Assembly: GCF_014199535.1 (NCBI RefSeq)
Contig: NZ_JACHNV010000001.1
Location: 124,001-188,000 of the forward strand
Direction: 5' to 3'
DNA: 64,000 nucleotides
Source: Hymenobacter latericoloratus
GTDB taxonomy: Bacteria > Bacteroidota > Bacteroidia > Cytophagales > Hymenobacteraceae
Shown: piece after piece, positions 1-6,909 of the stretch
Position numbering within the stretch: the stretch's first letter is position 1
Layout: each line of letters opens with the position of its first letter
The notes under the pieces: generated by a model
What the model was told of the DNA's origin: nothing
Seen by the model: the letters and a program-made list of their open reading frames with translations, nothing else
Database searches by the model: none
Position numbers and translations under genes: made by a program

Positions 1-395
1 ACCCGCTGGGTCAGCTCGGGCGTAATGCGGTCCTGCAGGCCCGAGCCGGCCTGAATGGTTACCTGCCGGTCCTGGGCACTCAGCAGTACCACCAGCCCGT
101 TGTTTTTGTCGCGCTGCCCAATGCCCCAGGCCGTGCCCAGGGCCCGGGCATACTCGGCGGCGCTGCGCCCACCCAAGGAAGGCACCGTTACCACCACCAT
201 CTGGGTACCGGTTTCATCGGCGTAGCGGCGCAGGCCGCTCTCGAGGGTTTTGGCGTTGGCAGGGGGTAGGAGCTGGGCCTGGTCGTTGAGGAACTGGAAC
301 GGCGAGGGCCGGGGCGGCAGCTCCTGGGCCGTGCCCGTGGCCGACCAGCCCAGGCCCACCACGAAAAGCCACAGAAAAAGAAGAAGGCGGTGCAT
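1..395 (-). CDS. TPM-domain protein, 3' end cut by window edge
   Basis: Partial gene: 131 codons are visible from an ATG at 393-395 and the frame runs off the left edge. The product begins with a signal peptide (MHRLLLFLWLFVVGLGWSA, likely cleaved near TAQ), then enters a TPM/YgcG-type domain with the typical run of an amphipathic helix (LESGLRRYADETG), a strand QMVVVTVPSLGG, the AWGIGQRDKNNGLVVLLS segment and the QAGSGLQDRI segment. The IGQ-K-NNGLV..L pattern is the hallmark of this family, whose members are exported or membrane-anchored; some are reported phosphatases or photosystem-repair proteins, but the role in Bacteroidota is not established. The missing C-terminus often carries a transmembrane helix and a Gly-rich tail. 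Family call is confident, function is not. Confidence 0.8.
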   Translation of the reverse strand, partial: MHRLLLFLWLFVVGLGWSATGTAQELPPRPSPFQFLNDQAQLLPPANAKTLESGLRRYADETGTQMVVVTVPSLGGRSAAEYARALGTAWGIGQRDKNNGLVVLLSAQDRQVTIQAGSGLQDRITPELTQR

Positions 396-505
396 AATGT
401 CGGGGAGTTAGGGTGAAGGAAATACAGCCTTCTTGTACGTTCGGGGGCCTGAAGTGGCTATGGTTCAGTAAATGGGGAGCTTCGCGTGAAAATCCGGCTA
501 ACGCA

Positions 506-535
506 GCAAGGCCGGCCCCACGGGGCCGGCCTTGC
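506..535 (-). terminator. Stem-loop downstream of hsp20
   Basis: Perfect 14-bp inverted repeat (arms 506-519 and 522-535, core AAGGCCGGCCCC) with almost no loop, lying 27 bp past the hsp20 stop and upstream of the TPM gene. There is no long U-run on the minus side, so it may be a weak intrinsic terminator or an mRNA 3'-end stabiliser. Confidence 0.55.
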
Positions 536-561
536 GTTTGATGCTCCATCAGTGAGGCAAC

Positions 562-1182
562 TCAGGAACCTACCCCGGAGCTTTGGGGGCGGTTTCTCAT
601 TTCCTCAGTGGGGTCAGTGGAGGCTGCGGTTTCGTCCGACAGATGCCCGTTACCGGTGTGGCCGCCCAACTGCACCGCTACATCGGTGGCCTGCTGGCCC
701 ACGCGCTCCGATATCTGGCCGGGTCTGTTATTCTGGCCCTGGCCGCCGCGCACCTCAATCTGGTGGCGCATGGTTTTCTTCTCGTCCTTGGGTACGCTTA
801 CGTGCAGAATGCCGTCCTCGAAGTGGGCCTCAATGCCGCTGGCCTCCACCGTATCGGGCAGCTGGAAGGCGCGGTGGAACGAGCCGAAGGAGCTTTCCAC
901 CATGTGGTAGCGCCGCTCGCTCTGTTCCTGGCGGAAGTGCCGCTCGCCCGAAATAGTCAGGCGGCCCTGGTGGAAATCCACTCTGATGTCTTCGCGCTTC
1001 AGGCCGGGTAGGGCAGCTTCTATCTCGTAGCTTTTCTCGGTTTCGTAGGCATCAACGTGGGGCGAGAAGCTGTTCACCCGCCCCCGGGAGGCCAGCGAGT
1101 CGTTGAAAAACCGGTCGAGCATGGTGCTGAAGCTGGACGAGGCCAGGTCGGAAAATGAATCCTGATACTTCTGAATAGCCAT
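562..1182 (-). CDS. Small heat-shock protein, Hsp20/alpha-crystallin family
   Basis: 206 aa ATP-independent holdase that binds unfolding proteins in the cytoplasm. The alpha-crystallin domain spans about residues 42-140 (HVDAYETEKSYEIEAALPGLKREDI, then GRLTISGERHF, SFHRAFQLPDTV, and GIEAHFEDGILHVSVPK), followed by the I-x-V oligomer contact IEV at 142-144. The start chosen is ATG 1182 (MAIQKYQDS); an in-frame ATG 60 nt upstream would add an Arg/Lys-rich extension unlike the family. Oddity: after IEV there is a polar tail of about 60 residues, rich in Gln, Gly, Thr and Ser, whereas bacterial Hsp20 usually ends within about 10 residues. The 5' leader carries a stem-loop (see separate entry) suggestive of thermal control. 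Confidence 0.93.
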   Translation of the reverse strand: MAIQKYQDSFSDLASSSFSTMLDRFFNDSLASRGRVNSFSPHVDAYETEKSYEIEAALPGLKREDIRVDFHQGRLTISGERHFRQEQSERRYHMVESSFGSFHRAFQLPDTVEASGIEAHFEDGILHVSVPKDEKKTMRHQIEVRGGQGQNNRPGQISERVGQQATDVAVQLGGHTGNGHLSDETAASTDPTEEMRNRPQSSGVGS

Positions 1183-1189
1183 GGTTATG

Positions 1190-1224
1190 TGCCGTTTTAA
1201 CGTGAAACATCGCTGAAAACGGCA
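1190..1224 (-). promoter_or_regulatory. Leader stem-loop just before hsp20 start
   Basis: Perfect 9-bp inverted repeat TGCCGTTTT / AAAACGGCA (1190-1198 and 1216-1224) with a 17-nt spacer. In the hsp20 mRNA the 3' arm ends 7 nt before the AUG at 1182, so the hairpin would cover the ribosome landing site. This could be an RNA thermometer or a protein operator. It does not match CIRCE. Function is inferred only from position and the known habit of small heat-shock genes. Confidence 0.45.
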
Positions 1225-1513
1225 TTTTATACGACTTGCCAAATCAGAGGTTATTGTGGAACCAGCGTGTTTTTGGCGCCTTGTGTGGGGCTACACGTGT
1301 CGGTTATAAAATCGTACGCTATCCACGGGTATTCGGGCCAGGCTACCCTGCCAAGGCCTGGAGCGGCGGTTTATCTATGGCGAGTGGAAACCTGGCCCCG
1401 CAGAACTGGCGCGGTGACCCGCGCGCTAGCTCTGCGGAACCAGGCTTCTCGTTTCCTGTTGTTTTCGCTAACAGAAATACCGCGGCAGCCGTATTTCCTG
1501 CCCGGCAATAGCG
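1225..1513. other. Intergenic region between divergent hsp20 and a plus-strand gene
   Basis: Apart from the hsp20 leader hairpin at its left edge and a -7-like element at its right edge, no gene, tRNA or repeat was recognised. Short open frames crossing it show no signal peptide, motif or familiar composition. Confidence 0.5.
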
Positions 1514-1521
1514 TACTTTTG
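1514..1521 (+). promoter_or_regulatory. TACTTTTG -7 element, possibly leaderless transcript
   Basis: Exact match to the Bacteroidota -7 consensus TAnnTTTG. It ends only 7 nt before the ATG at 1529, so transcription would begin at or next to the start codon. No clear TTTG -33 element is visible at the usual distance. Confidence 0.5.
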
Positions 1522-1528
1522 ACAATCC

Positions 1529-1972
1529 ATGAAGCAAGCTGTGTCCACGCCTGTCGTTTACTTTGAGAGTGCTGCGGGCACCCTGCTGGAAGATCCGGCG
1601 GGCTTTATCCGGGCCATTTGGGGTAGCAACGCGCAGCAGTACACCACCGCCGATGCGCAGGAGTTTTTTTCGCAGATGATGGCGGGCATGCAGCGGCGCG
1701 GCTGGAGCCGCATGTTTGTTGATCAAACGCACATGCGTCCGTTCACGGCGGAGGAGCAACGCTGGATATCCCAGGAGTGGCTGCCACGGGCCGTAACGCA
1801 CGGCGGCTACCGACACGGTGCGGTGGTAGTGTCTCCGAACGTAATGGTGCGGCTGGCTACGGCCTATATCACCACCCAGGTCCTGAACCTGTCCCTGATC
1901 TACCGCTCCTTCGATTCCGCAGCGGCGGCCCAGGCCTGGCTTCTGGAGCAGCCCATCTCTCCGGGAAAGTAG
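1529..1972 (+). CDS. Hypothetical cytoplasmic protein, possibly SpoIIAA/STAS-like fold
   Basis: 147 aa, no signal peptide or membrane segment. The order of elements (VVYFESAAGTLLEDPAGFIRAIWG at the N-terminus, a central YTTADAQEFFSQMMAGMQRRGWSR helix, a mid-protein WISQEWLPRAVTHGG segment, and a C-terminal FDSAAAAQAWL helix) resembles the single-domain STAS/SEC14-like proteins that are abundant in Hymenobacter, where paralogues also carry the YFE....G..L.DP.GF.R..W pattern. This likeness is from memory and not proven here. A -7 element lies immediately upstream. Function unknown; a sensory or protein-interaction role would be a guess. Confidence 0.7.
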   Translation: MKQAVSTPVVYFESAAGTLLEDPAGFIRAIWGSNAQQYTTADAQEFFSQMMAGMQRRGWSRMFVDQTHMRPFTAEEQRWISQEWLPRAVTHGGYRHGAVVVSPNVMVRLATAYITTQVLNLSLIYRSFDSAAAAQAWLLEQPISPGK

Positions 1973-2152
1973 CCGCCCAGGCGGCGGGGCCCTACCCCCA
2001 AGGCCCCCCCCAACCCCCGGGGCCGGTGGCAGGAGTACCCCTGCCGGCTGATGAACTTGGCTTGGGTCCGCCTCGTATGCCACAAAGCCTGGCAGCAGGT
2101 GCTGCGCCGTGGTGTGCAGCTGTTCACCTAACGGCCGTGTGCTACCTGTTTT

Positions 2153-2485
2153 ATGTCTCGTACTCTGTTTTTTGGAATAGCCTTCCTGAGCCTGGCCGCT
2201 ACGGCCGCTCAGGCCCAGAACCGCCCCCCCGTGCAGCCCGTGCGGCGCCAGCCTACGGAGCGGGTAAGCCCCATGCCGGGCATAACGCTGCCCGCCGGGG
2301 TAGGGCAGGGCAAAGCCGAGCCGGTGCCCGCCCCCACCCAGGTGTTACCCAACCACCCGCTGCCCCAGCCCTCGGTGCCCAGCGGACAGGTAAGCGTAGG
2401 CCCTCTCGACTCCGGGCAGGTGAAACCAGTGGAGCGGCCCCGGCGGGCGGCCCCGCCCGCGCGTACCCCGCGCCGTCGCCCCTGA
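2153..2485 (+). CDS. Small secreted proline-rich hypothetical protein
   Basis: 110 aa with a clear signal peptide (MSRTLFFGIAFLSLAATAAQAQ, cleavage after AQA). The mature part is low-complexity, Pro/Val/Gln rich, with a basic end (RRAAPPARTPRRRP). No catalytic motif is visible. It sits between two unrelated plus-strand genes with its own gaps on either side. It is probably periplasmic or surface-exposed; function unknown. The signal peptide argues that the frame is real, but the compositional bias limits certainty. Confidence 0.6.
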   Translation: MSRTLFFGIAFLSLAATAAQAQNRPPVQPVRRQPTERVSPMPGITLPAGVGQGKAEPVPAPTQVLPNHPLPQPSVPSGQVSVGPLDSGQVKPVERPRRAAPPARTPRRRP

Positions 2486-2532
2486 GCCCGCTCCGGCTGC
2501 GGGCCTGCCGCAACGGAGTAAGATGCTTCGCT

Positions 2533-2540
2533 TATCTTCG
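2533..2540 (+). promoter_or_regulatory. TATCTTCG -7-like element
   Basis: TAnnTTCG variant of the Bacteroidota -7 element, 25 nt before the ATG at 2565. It falls inside the longest reading frame and so supports the downstream start MSEQLAVV rather than the upstream ATG at 2523. Confidence 0.5.
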
Positions 2541-2564
2541 AACCCCCTTTTAGTGCTTCACCCC

Positions 2565-2966
2565 ATGAGCGAGCAACTTGCCGTCGTTACCTCCTATTTC
2601 GAGCTGGTTCAGGCCTTCAACACCGAGCCCGAAGCCTACGCGGCCGTGCTGCACCCCGAGGTGGAGCAGACGGAGTACCCCAATCTGATCTTCAAAACGG
2701 TTCAGCGCCGCTCCTTCACCGACATTATGGACAACCTGCGCGCCGGCCGGGAACTGCTGCGCGACCAGCACTTCGAGGTGGAGCACACGCAAATCAACCC
2801 CGACGGCAGCGTGGTGGTGGAAGGCCTCTGGTACGCCACCACCGCCAGCGACGTAGGCCCGCTGCTGCGCGGGCAGCGGGTGCAAGGGCAGCTATGCCTG
2901 GTGTTTGAGTTTAAGGATGGCAAAATTTACCGGCAACGGCGCTACCCCTGCTACTACCTGTCGTAG
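2565..2966 (+). CDS. SnoaL-like / NTF2-like family protein
   Basis: 133 aa. The cone-shaped NTF2-like fold is suggested by the N-terminal helix VTSYFELVQAFNTEPEAYAAVLHPEVEQTEYPN, then strand-rich segments (FEVEHTQINPDGSVVVEGLWYATT, QLCLVFEFKDGKIYRQRRYPCYY). The final pattern F.FKDGKI..QR.YD/PCY is typical of SnoaL-like polyketide-cyclase-fold proteins, which act as small-molecule isomerases, hydratases or binding proteins; the substrate cannot be told. Start ATG 2565 was chosen over ATG 2523 because a -7 element lies between them and the extra residues do not fit the family. Followed directly by a strong terminator. Confidence 0.8.
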   Translation: MSEQLAVVTSYFELVQAFNTEPEAYAAVLHPEVEQTEYPNLIFKTVQRRSFTDIMDNLRAGRELLRDQHFEVEHTQINPDGSVVVEGLWYATTASDVGPLLRGQRVQGQLCLVFEFKDGKIYRQRRYPCYYLS

Positions 2967-2981
2967 CCCGCGCCTCGCTTT

Positions 2982-3016
2982 AAGCCCACCTGCACCGGCA
3001 GGCGGGCTTATTTTTT
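2982..3016 (+). terminator. Intrinsic terminator of the SnoaL-like gene
   Basis: Stem AAGCCCACCTGC / GCAGGCGGGCTT (2982-2993 and 2998-3009, one mismatch) followed by ATTTTTTC on the plus strand. It overlaps the last codons of the convergent minus gene. Confidence 0.8.
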
Positions 3017-3895
3017 CTTCAGATAGGTGGTAGCAGGCACTACCCGGTAGGCCGGATCAGTCCTCAGAATGCCCTGCAGGGAGGCTACGTGCCGGCCCCC
3101 GATGATGGTGAGAAGGCGGGTGCCGCCGGTGGCCAGTTGGGTAGTTACGATGTTGGAGTAGATTTTCAGGTCGCGGTTGTAGAGTACCGAAATAAACTCG
3201 GCGCCTACGTAGTGCGGCTTCACGAAGCTGGCGTCCACCATCGGGTCCGTTTTCAGGGTGCCATCCGTTACGCGGGCCGGGGTGCGGTACACCAGCGTGT
3301 GCAGCTGCTCCAGCATGGGCCGGCTGTTCAGGAAGTACAGCAGCCCCGACATCGACACCGCCCCGCTTTCCCACTGCTGCACTACGGGAGCGTAGTAAGC
3401 GCGGTGCGCGGCGGTGGCCTCCTCGTACAGCTTAATGTTCTGGCCCTCGTGCAGAATACTCTGCGAGGTGCCGCCCTCCGAGTTCACGCAGTAGATGCGC
3501 GCCAGCCCCAGGCGCTTGCCCAGCGCAAACCCCAGCTGGTACACCTCGCTGCGCCCGCCGGGCAAGGTGCTCAGGTTCAGCTTATCCTGGCGATACAATG
3601 CGTACAGGCTATCAATGCGGGCCTGCTCCTCGGGCAACTCTTCCACCGTAATGACATCGGGCCGGAAACGCTGTAGCCGGCTCAGCAGAGCCTCTAGTTC
3701 GGCCTGACGCGGGGGCGTCAGCACGTCGCTGGTGGGCTTGTCGGCCTTGCGGAGCTGGGAAAGGTGAGGGCAGGCCACCAGCATAATATTGGTTAGCTGC
3801 TGAGGAGTAGCGGGCAGGGGGCCGGTGGCCGGCAGGCGGGTACAGCCCAGTATGCCCGCAAGTGCTAGCAAGCCGGGAGCGAATGATAGGCGCAT
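3008..3895 (-). CDS. DUF5694-family lipoprotein
   Basis: 295 aa. The signal peptide ends in a lipobox (LALAGILGC, Cys at 18), so the protein is probably a membrane-anchored lipoprotein. The rest matches the DUF5694 pattern: VLVACPHLSQL near the start of the mature part, RFRPDVITVEELPEEQARIDSLY (about residues 77-98), a YQLGFALGKRLGL..IYCVNSEGG segment, and a C-terminal LLTIIGGRHVASLQGIL. The GxxH arrangement and overall order recall the TraB/GumN-like putative protease fold, but no activity is known. A CGAAGATA box (minus-strand TATCTTCG) sits 32 nt upstream, in a leader made of degenerate CTTCxxACTTTCTATCTTC repeats. Confidence 0.82.
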   Translation of the reverse strand: MRLSFAPGLLALAGILGCTRLPATGPLPATPQQLTNIMLVACPHLSQLRKADKPTSDVLTPPRQAELEALLSRLQRFRPDVITVEELPEEQARIDSLYALYRQDKLNLSTLPGGRSEVYQLGFALGKRLGLARIYCVNSEGGTSQSILHEGQNIKLYEEATAAHRAYYAPVVQQWESGAVSMSGLLYFLNSRPMLEQLHTLVYRTPARVTDGTLKTDPMVDASFVKPHYVGAEFISVLYNRDLKIYSNIVTTQLATGGTRLLTIIGGRHVASLQGILRTDPAYRVVPATTYLKKK

Positions 3896-3945
3896 TGAAG
3901 ATAGAAAGTAGGAAGTAGGGCAGGGGCGAAGATAGAAGATAAAAG
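3896..3945 (-). promoter_or_regulatory. Promoter and pyrimidine-rich repeat leader of DUF5694 gene
   Basis: Read on the coding strand this stretch is a chain of related pieces (TTCTATCTTC, CCTACTTCC, TACTTTCTATCTTC) leading straight to the ATG. It contains TATCTTCG (3927-3934), a TAnnTTCG -7 variant. Same architecture as other repeat leaders in the window. Confidence 0.45.
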
Positions 3946-4211
3946 GAAGGCCTAACCTGCCTGATTTTCAGGCGCCCGCCTCACCCGTGTCCGGTGCCCG
4001 GCCGGCCCCATACCGGAAGCCCCGCCGCTCCTATCAGCCCCGCCCGGTGATGACTGGGGGCGCGCCCCCGTGTACTACGCGCGCCGCTAACACGGCCCTC
4101 AGCCCTGGCCGGGGACACGGCCACGGGCGTCATTAGTCGCCTACCCTCGCCACAAGCCCCAAGACTTCCGCACTAGCGGGAACCTGCCCGTTGGAGACCC
4201 GCCGCCGCCTT
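3946..4211. other. Gene-free stretch
   Basis: GC-rich intergenic DNA between two minus-strand genes. No coding frame, repeat family member or strong terminator was recognised. Confidence 0.5.
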
Positions 4212-5036
4212 CTACCGTCTGCTTACCTCGTAGGGCAGATTGGTGAAGGTGCCTTTTATGGTTTTCAGCGCGTATTTTTCCCGTTTCTCCCCGTCCAGGT
4301 AGTTGCCGGCTTTAAACTCAAACGTGCCGGAAAAAAGGTGTTTGGTTTTGTTGACCGACGTGGTGGTAAGCGTACCCCCGGTTCGGGAGGGGTACCAGTC
4401 GCCGGCGTACAAGGGGGGCATAAAATCCTCTTCGTAGCGGGCCGTATAGCATTGGTCGCCCAGCGGCAGGGTGATGTTCACCTCCGGGCCCGTCTCATAA
4501 TCGCACGCATAGTGCAACCCAAGGCATACCATAGGATACTGGTTTCCCAAGTAGCTCGAATTTGCCAGGTAAAAGGTGTAGGCATCATCCCCGATGGTGC
4601 TAAACCACATATGCTCCACCGTAATCTTACGGGTTACGCGCACGCCATCCACCTCAATAGTGGCGGAGGCGGGGGCCAGCTCCGCAGTGGTGGCCACAAA
4701 GGTGCCCCCGCGGCGGAGGGTAGCAGTATAAGCAGCCGGCTCGGCGTAGCTGCTGGTGGTCGTAAAACGCAGGATATACTCGCCCAGGGCGGCCGCCGGC
4801 AAGGCATACTCGCCAGCGCTATTAGGAGAAACGGACACGGCTTTACCACTCTTATCCGTGGCTGTTACCGCCGTTACGGCTTCTGCCGGCTGAATTTTGC
4901 CGCTCAATACAGCTGTTTCCGGTGTTGGGGCCGGCGTGGGGGTAGGCTGCCCGGAGTCCTGCTTGTCGCAAGACATCAGTCCGGAACCGGTAAGCAGCAG
5001 GCTCAACACAAGAGGTAGCGAGTAACGAAGGCGCAC
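4212..5036 (-). CDS. Lipoprotein with DUF6252-like C-terminal segment (paralogue A)
   Basis: 274 aa from a GTG at 5036. Translation from that codon gives a clean lipoprotein signal (VRLRYSLPLVLSLLLTGSGLMSC, lipobox Cys at 23) followed by a Pro/Thr linker. The longer ATG frame adds 49 residues with Cys, Pro and Gly and buries the signal peptide, so it was rejected. The mature protein looks like a beta-rich domain (AVLSGKIQPAEAVTAVTATDKSGK, GEYALPAAALGEYILRFTT: a carboxypeptidase-regulatory-like strand pattern) plus a C-terminal LFSGTFEFKAGNY...IKGTFTNLPYEV. That end matches the next lipoprotein (LLSGTYTATL...VTGTFANVPLKQV), so the two are probably paralogues. Likely outer-membrane or periplasmic; no enzymatic motif. 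Confidence 0.72.
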   Translation of the reverse strand: MRLRYSLPLVLSLLLTGSGLMSCDKQDSGQPTPTPAPTPETAVLSGKIQPAEAVTAVTATDKSGKAVSVSPNSAGEYALPAAALGEYILRFTTTSSYAEPAAYTATLRRGGTFVATTAELAPASATIEVDGVRVTRKITVEHMWFSTIGDDAYTFYLANSSYLGNQYPMVCLGLHYACDYETGPEVNITLPLGDQCYTARYEEDFMPPLYAGDWYPSRTGGTLTTTSVNKTKHLFSGTFEFKAGNYLDGEKREKYALKTIKGTFTNLPYEVSRR

Positions 5037-5485
5037 ACTTAGCAAGATTAGGGGACAAATAACCGGCCGCTGATTTCCGAAGCCACGTTCAGGCCGGCCG
5101 TTACGGGGCATGCTTCCTGCCGGGAAGCAAGACAAAAACGGGCAGTAAGGTACTGATTCCGCAGGAAGCTCATCAATAGCCACGTCAGGGAAGCCAACCG
5201 CTGCCAGCCCAGTGGGCAGAAGCGTAGGTTGCCGGACTGGGGAGATTATAGTTGCCCTAAACGCAACTGTCCGTGCTGCCGCAGGTTATGGCAAGGCGCG
5301 CGTTTCTCTGGTGCGGGCCTAGCGCCCTGTAACCCGGGCCCAGGCAAGGTGTGTTGCTAACTCGCCCGTTAGAACAACGATGCGCGAGCAGTGCCGTAAC
5401 GGTGGCGGCGGTAGCGAGGAAGGCGCCGCCTCCCCTGCATGGGCACGGAACGCGGTTGGGGTGGCCTATTGGCCTGGTAGGCGGG
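5037..5485. other. Gene-free stretch between lipoprotein paralogues
   Basis: About 450 bp with no convincing gene, tRNA or terminator. The open frames here lack start-context signals and resemble GC-driven noise. Confidence 0.5.
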
Positions 5486-6088
5486 CTATTCTACCTGCTT
5501 CAAGGGCACATTGGCGAAGGTGCCCGTAACGGCAATGTCGCACTTGCGCTTCGGGAAGGTGCCGTAGGCCACGGTTGGGTCGCTGGCCCCGGTTAGGGTA
5601 GCAGTATAAGTGCCGCTCAGGAGTTGCCGCTTGGCATCGTAGCTGCTGATGGTGAGGCTGCCGGTAACGTGCTGCCCGTTGCTGAAGTACAGGATGGTAC
5701 CGCCGCCCAGGCTCTGGGGTTGGTCGTAATAGTAGGTCACATCCGCATCAAGAGTTTGGTCGCGGAGGGTTTTGAGGGTGTAGGTGCCGGTGAGAGTAGC
5801 GGGCAGTTTCGTGCGGTTCAGCGCGAAGCCGATGCCCTCAGTACCGGCAATAGGCTCAGCGCCCACGGACAAGCCCTGGGCGGTCTGCGTGACATACCCC
5901 TTCACTTGCGACGCCTGAAAAGTACTATCCCGGTGCTGGCCGTTGTCCTGATACACAATGGAGCGGCTATACGTAACGGTGGGCTCCGGCAGTGGCTCGG
6001 GCGTTTCTTCTCGATCATCTTTATCACATCCCGCGGTGAAAGCCAGCGTCAGGCCCAGCAATAGCGAGAGAGTAGCGTTGTATTTCAT
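5486..6088 (-). CDS. Lipoprotein with DUF6252-like fold (paralogue B)
   Basis: 200 aa. Signal peptide with lipobox (MKYNATLSLLLGLTLAFTAGC, Cys at 21), then an acidic/Pro linker (DKDDREETPEPLPEP) and an all-beta region. Motifs such as GIGFALNRTKLPATLTGTYTL, YFSNGQHVTGSLTISSYDAKRQLLSGTYTATL and the terminal DIAVTGTFANVP match the generic Bacteroidota pattern in which a small beta-sandwich ends in 'SGTF.....v.itnGtF.nvp' (DUF6252-like). Shares this C-terminal pattern with the minus-strand gene at 4212-5036. Function unknown; membrane-anchored by the lipid. Confidence 0.75.
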   Translation of the reverse strand: MKYNATLSLLLGLTLAFTAGCDKDDREETPEPLPEPTVTYSRSIVYQDNGQHRDSTFQASQVKGYVTQTAQGLSVGAEPIAGTEGIGFALNRTKLPATLTGTYTLKTLRDQTLDADVTYYYDQPQSLGGGTILYFSNGQHVTGSLTISSYDAKRQLLSGTYTATLTGASDPTVAYGTFPKRKCDIAVTGTFANVPLKQVE

Positions 6089-6216
6089 AAGGAATAGAGC
6101 AGTGTAAAAACACTATATATAAAACTGTACCAAGCAGGACGGATAGTGGCCTATGCAACAAGAATCATTGTGGCCATTCTTAATAGTTGTTGAGCAGTGG
6201 AAACGCATTTGGGATG

Positions 6217-6588
6217 CTACCGATGGATAACTAGCTGCTCCCGCGACAACTCCACGTAGTGGTTGTGCTGCAGAGCCTGGATAAGCAACGGTAGGTGCTG
6301 GCGGAATAACTCTAGTAGCTCGTTGGTGCTGATGTTGCCCGTTGAAACCAGCAGGAGCTTATGAGGCCGACCATGTAGTAGAAACGTATTTACGAAGTCT
6401 GCATCCTTGGTGATGACAACCCGATTTTCCTGCACCGATAGTTCACTGATGTAACCGTCTGGGGTATGGTTGGCGGCCGGCAAGTCCAGCGTATGAAGGG
6501 CATCTAGCCCGGCCTCTTGTGCCAGCCAGCGCGCTAAGCGTTTCGGTAGCTGGGCATCAACCAACGCCCGAAGTTGCGCGGCAGCCAT
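6217..6588 (-). CDS. DUF5615-family PIN-like toxin
   Basis: 123 aa. The pattern is that of DUF5615/Mut7-C-like small nucleases: LVDAQLPKRLARWLAQEAGLDALHTLDLP at the start with Asp11, then VVITKDADFVNTFLLHGRPHKLLLVSTGN with Asp62 and Asp64 as the likely acidic metal-binding set. It is the second gene of a two-gene unit: its ATG (6586-6588) overlaps the TGA of the DUF433 gene by one base, a normal toxin-antitoxin arrangement in which DUF433 is the antitoxin. The family is predicted to cleave RNA by similarity to PIN domains; this has not been shown for this protein. Not associated with visible phage or transposon genes. Confidence 0.87.
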   Translation of the reverse strand: MAAAQLRALVDAQLPKRLARWLAQEAGLDALHTLDLPAANHTPDGYISELSVQENRVVITKDADFVNTFLLHGRPHKLLLVSTGNISTNELLELFRQHLPLLIQALQHNHYVELSREQLVIHR

Positions 6589-6821
6589 CAGGACGCCAAG
6601 CGGTAAAAGGTCTTGGCTTTAAGCAGTTCCGCGGCGTAGGCCTGGCAGGCGCGCAGGTCAGCTAGCTCCAGGTCCTCGTAATCCTCCAGAATTTCCGCAT
6701 CCGTCATGCCCGAAGCCAGTAGCTCCAACACGTTCTGCACTGGATAGCGCAGCCCCCGCACGGTAGGCTGGCCGTGGCAGATAGTAGGGTCAACAGTGAT
6801 GCGGTAGAGGAGGTCGGTCAT
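6588..6821 (-). CDS. DUF433-family antitoxin
   Basis: 77 aa. Full match to the DUF433 pattern: RITVDPTICHGQPTVRGLRYPVQNVLELLASGMTDAEILEDYEDLELADLRACQAYAAELL, a winged-helix/HTH-like domain in which the G.P.i.Gtr..v..vl..l..G.s..eil..yp.l....i.a.l.ya motif is diagnostic. It precedes and overlaps the DUF5615 toxin gene by one base. Antitoxins of this kind generally neutralise the partner and repress their own promoter. No palindromic operator was identified in the short upstream region. Confidence 0.87.
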   Translation of the reverse strand: MTDLLYRITVDPTICHGQPTVRGLRYPVQNVLELLASGMTDAEILEDYEDLELADLRACQAYAAELLKAKTFYRLAS

Positions 6822-6909
6822 AGAACCAAACTACGGATTTATATCAATTGAGCCCAAACTCCTCTGTGACCTTACTTTAACAGGTTGTAATAGGCATAAA
6901 TATATGCCT

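Noticed and set aside
1343..2083. 246-codon minus-strand open frame over the 1529-1972 gene
   Set aside because: Basic, low-complexity translation with no recognisable feature; the plus-strand gene has a promoter element and plausible fold.
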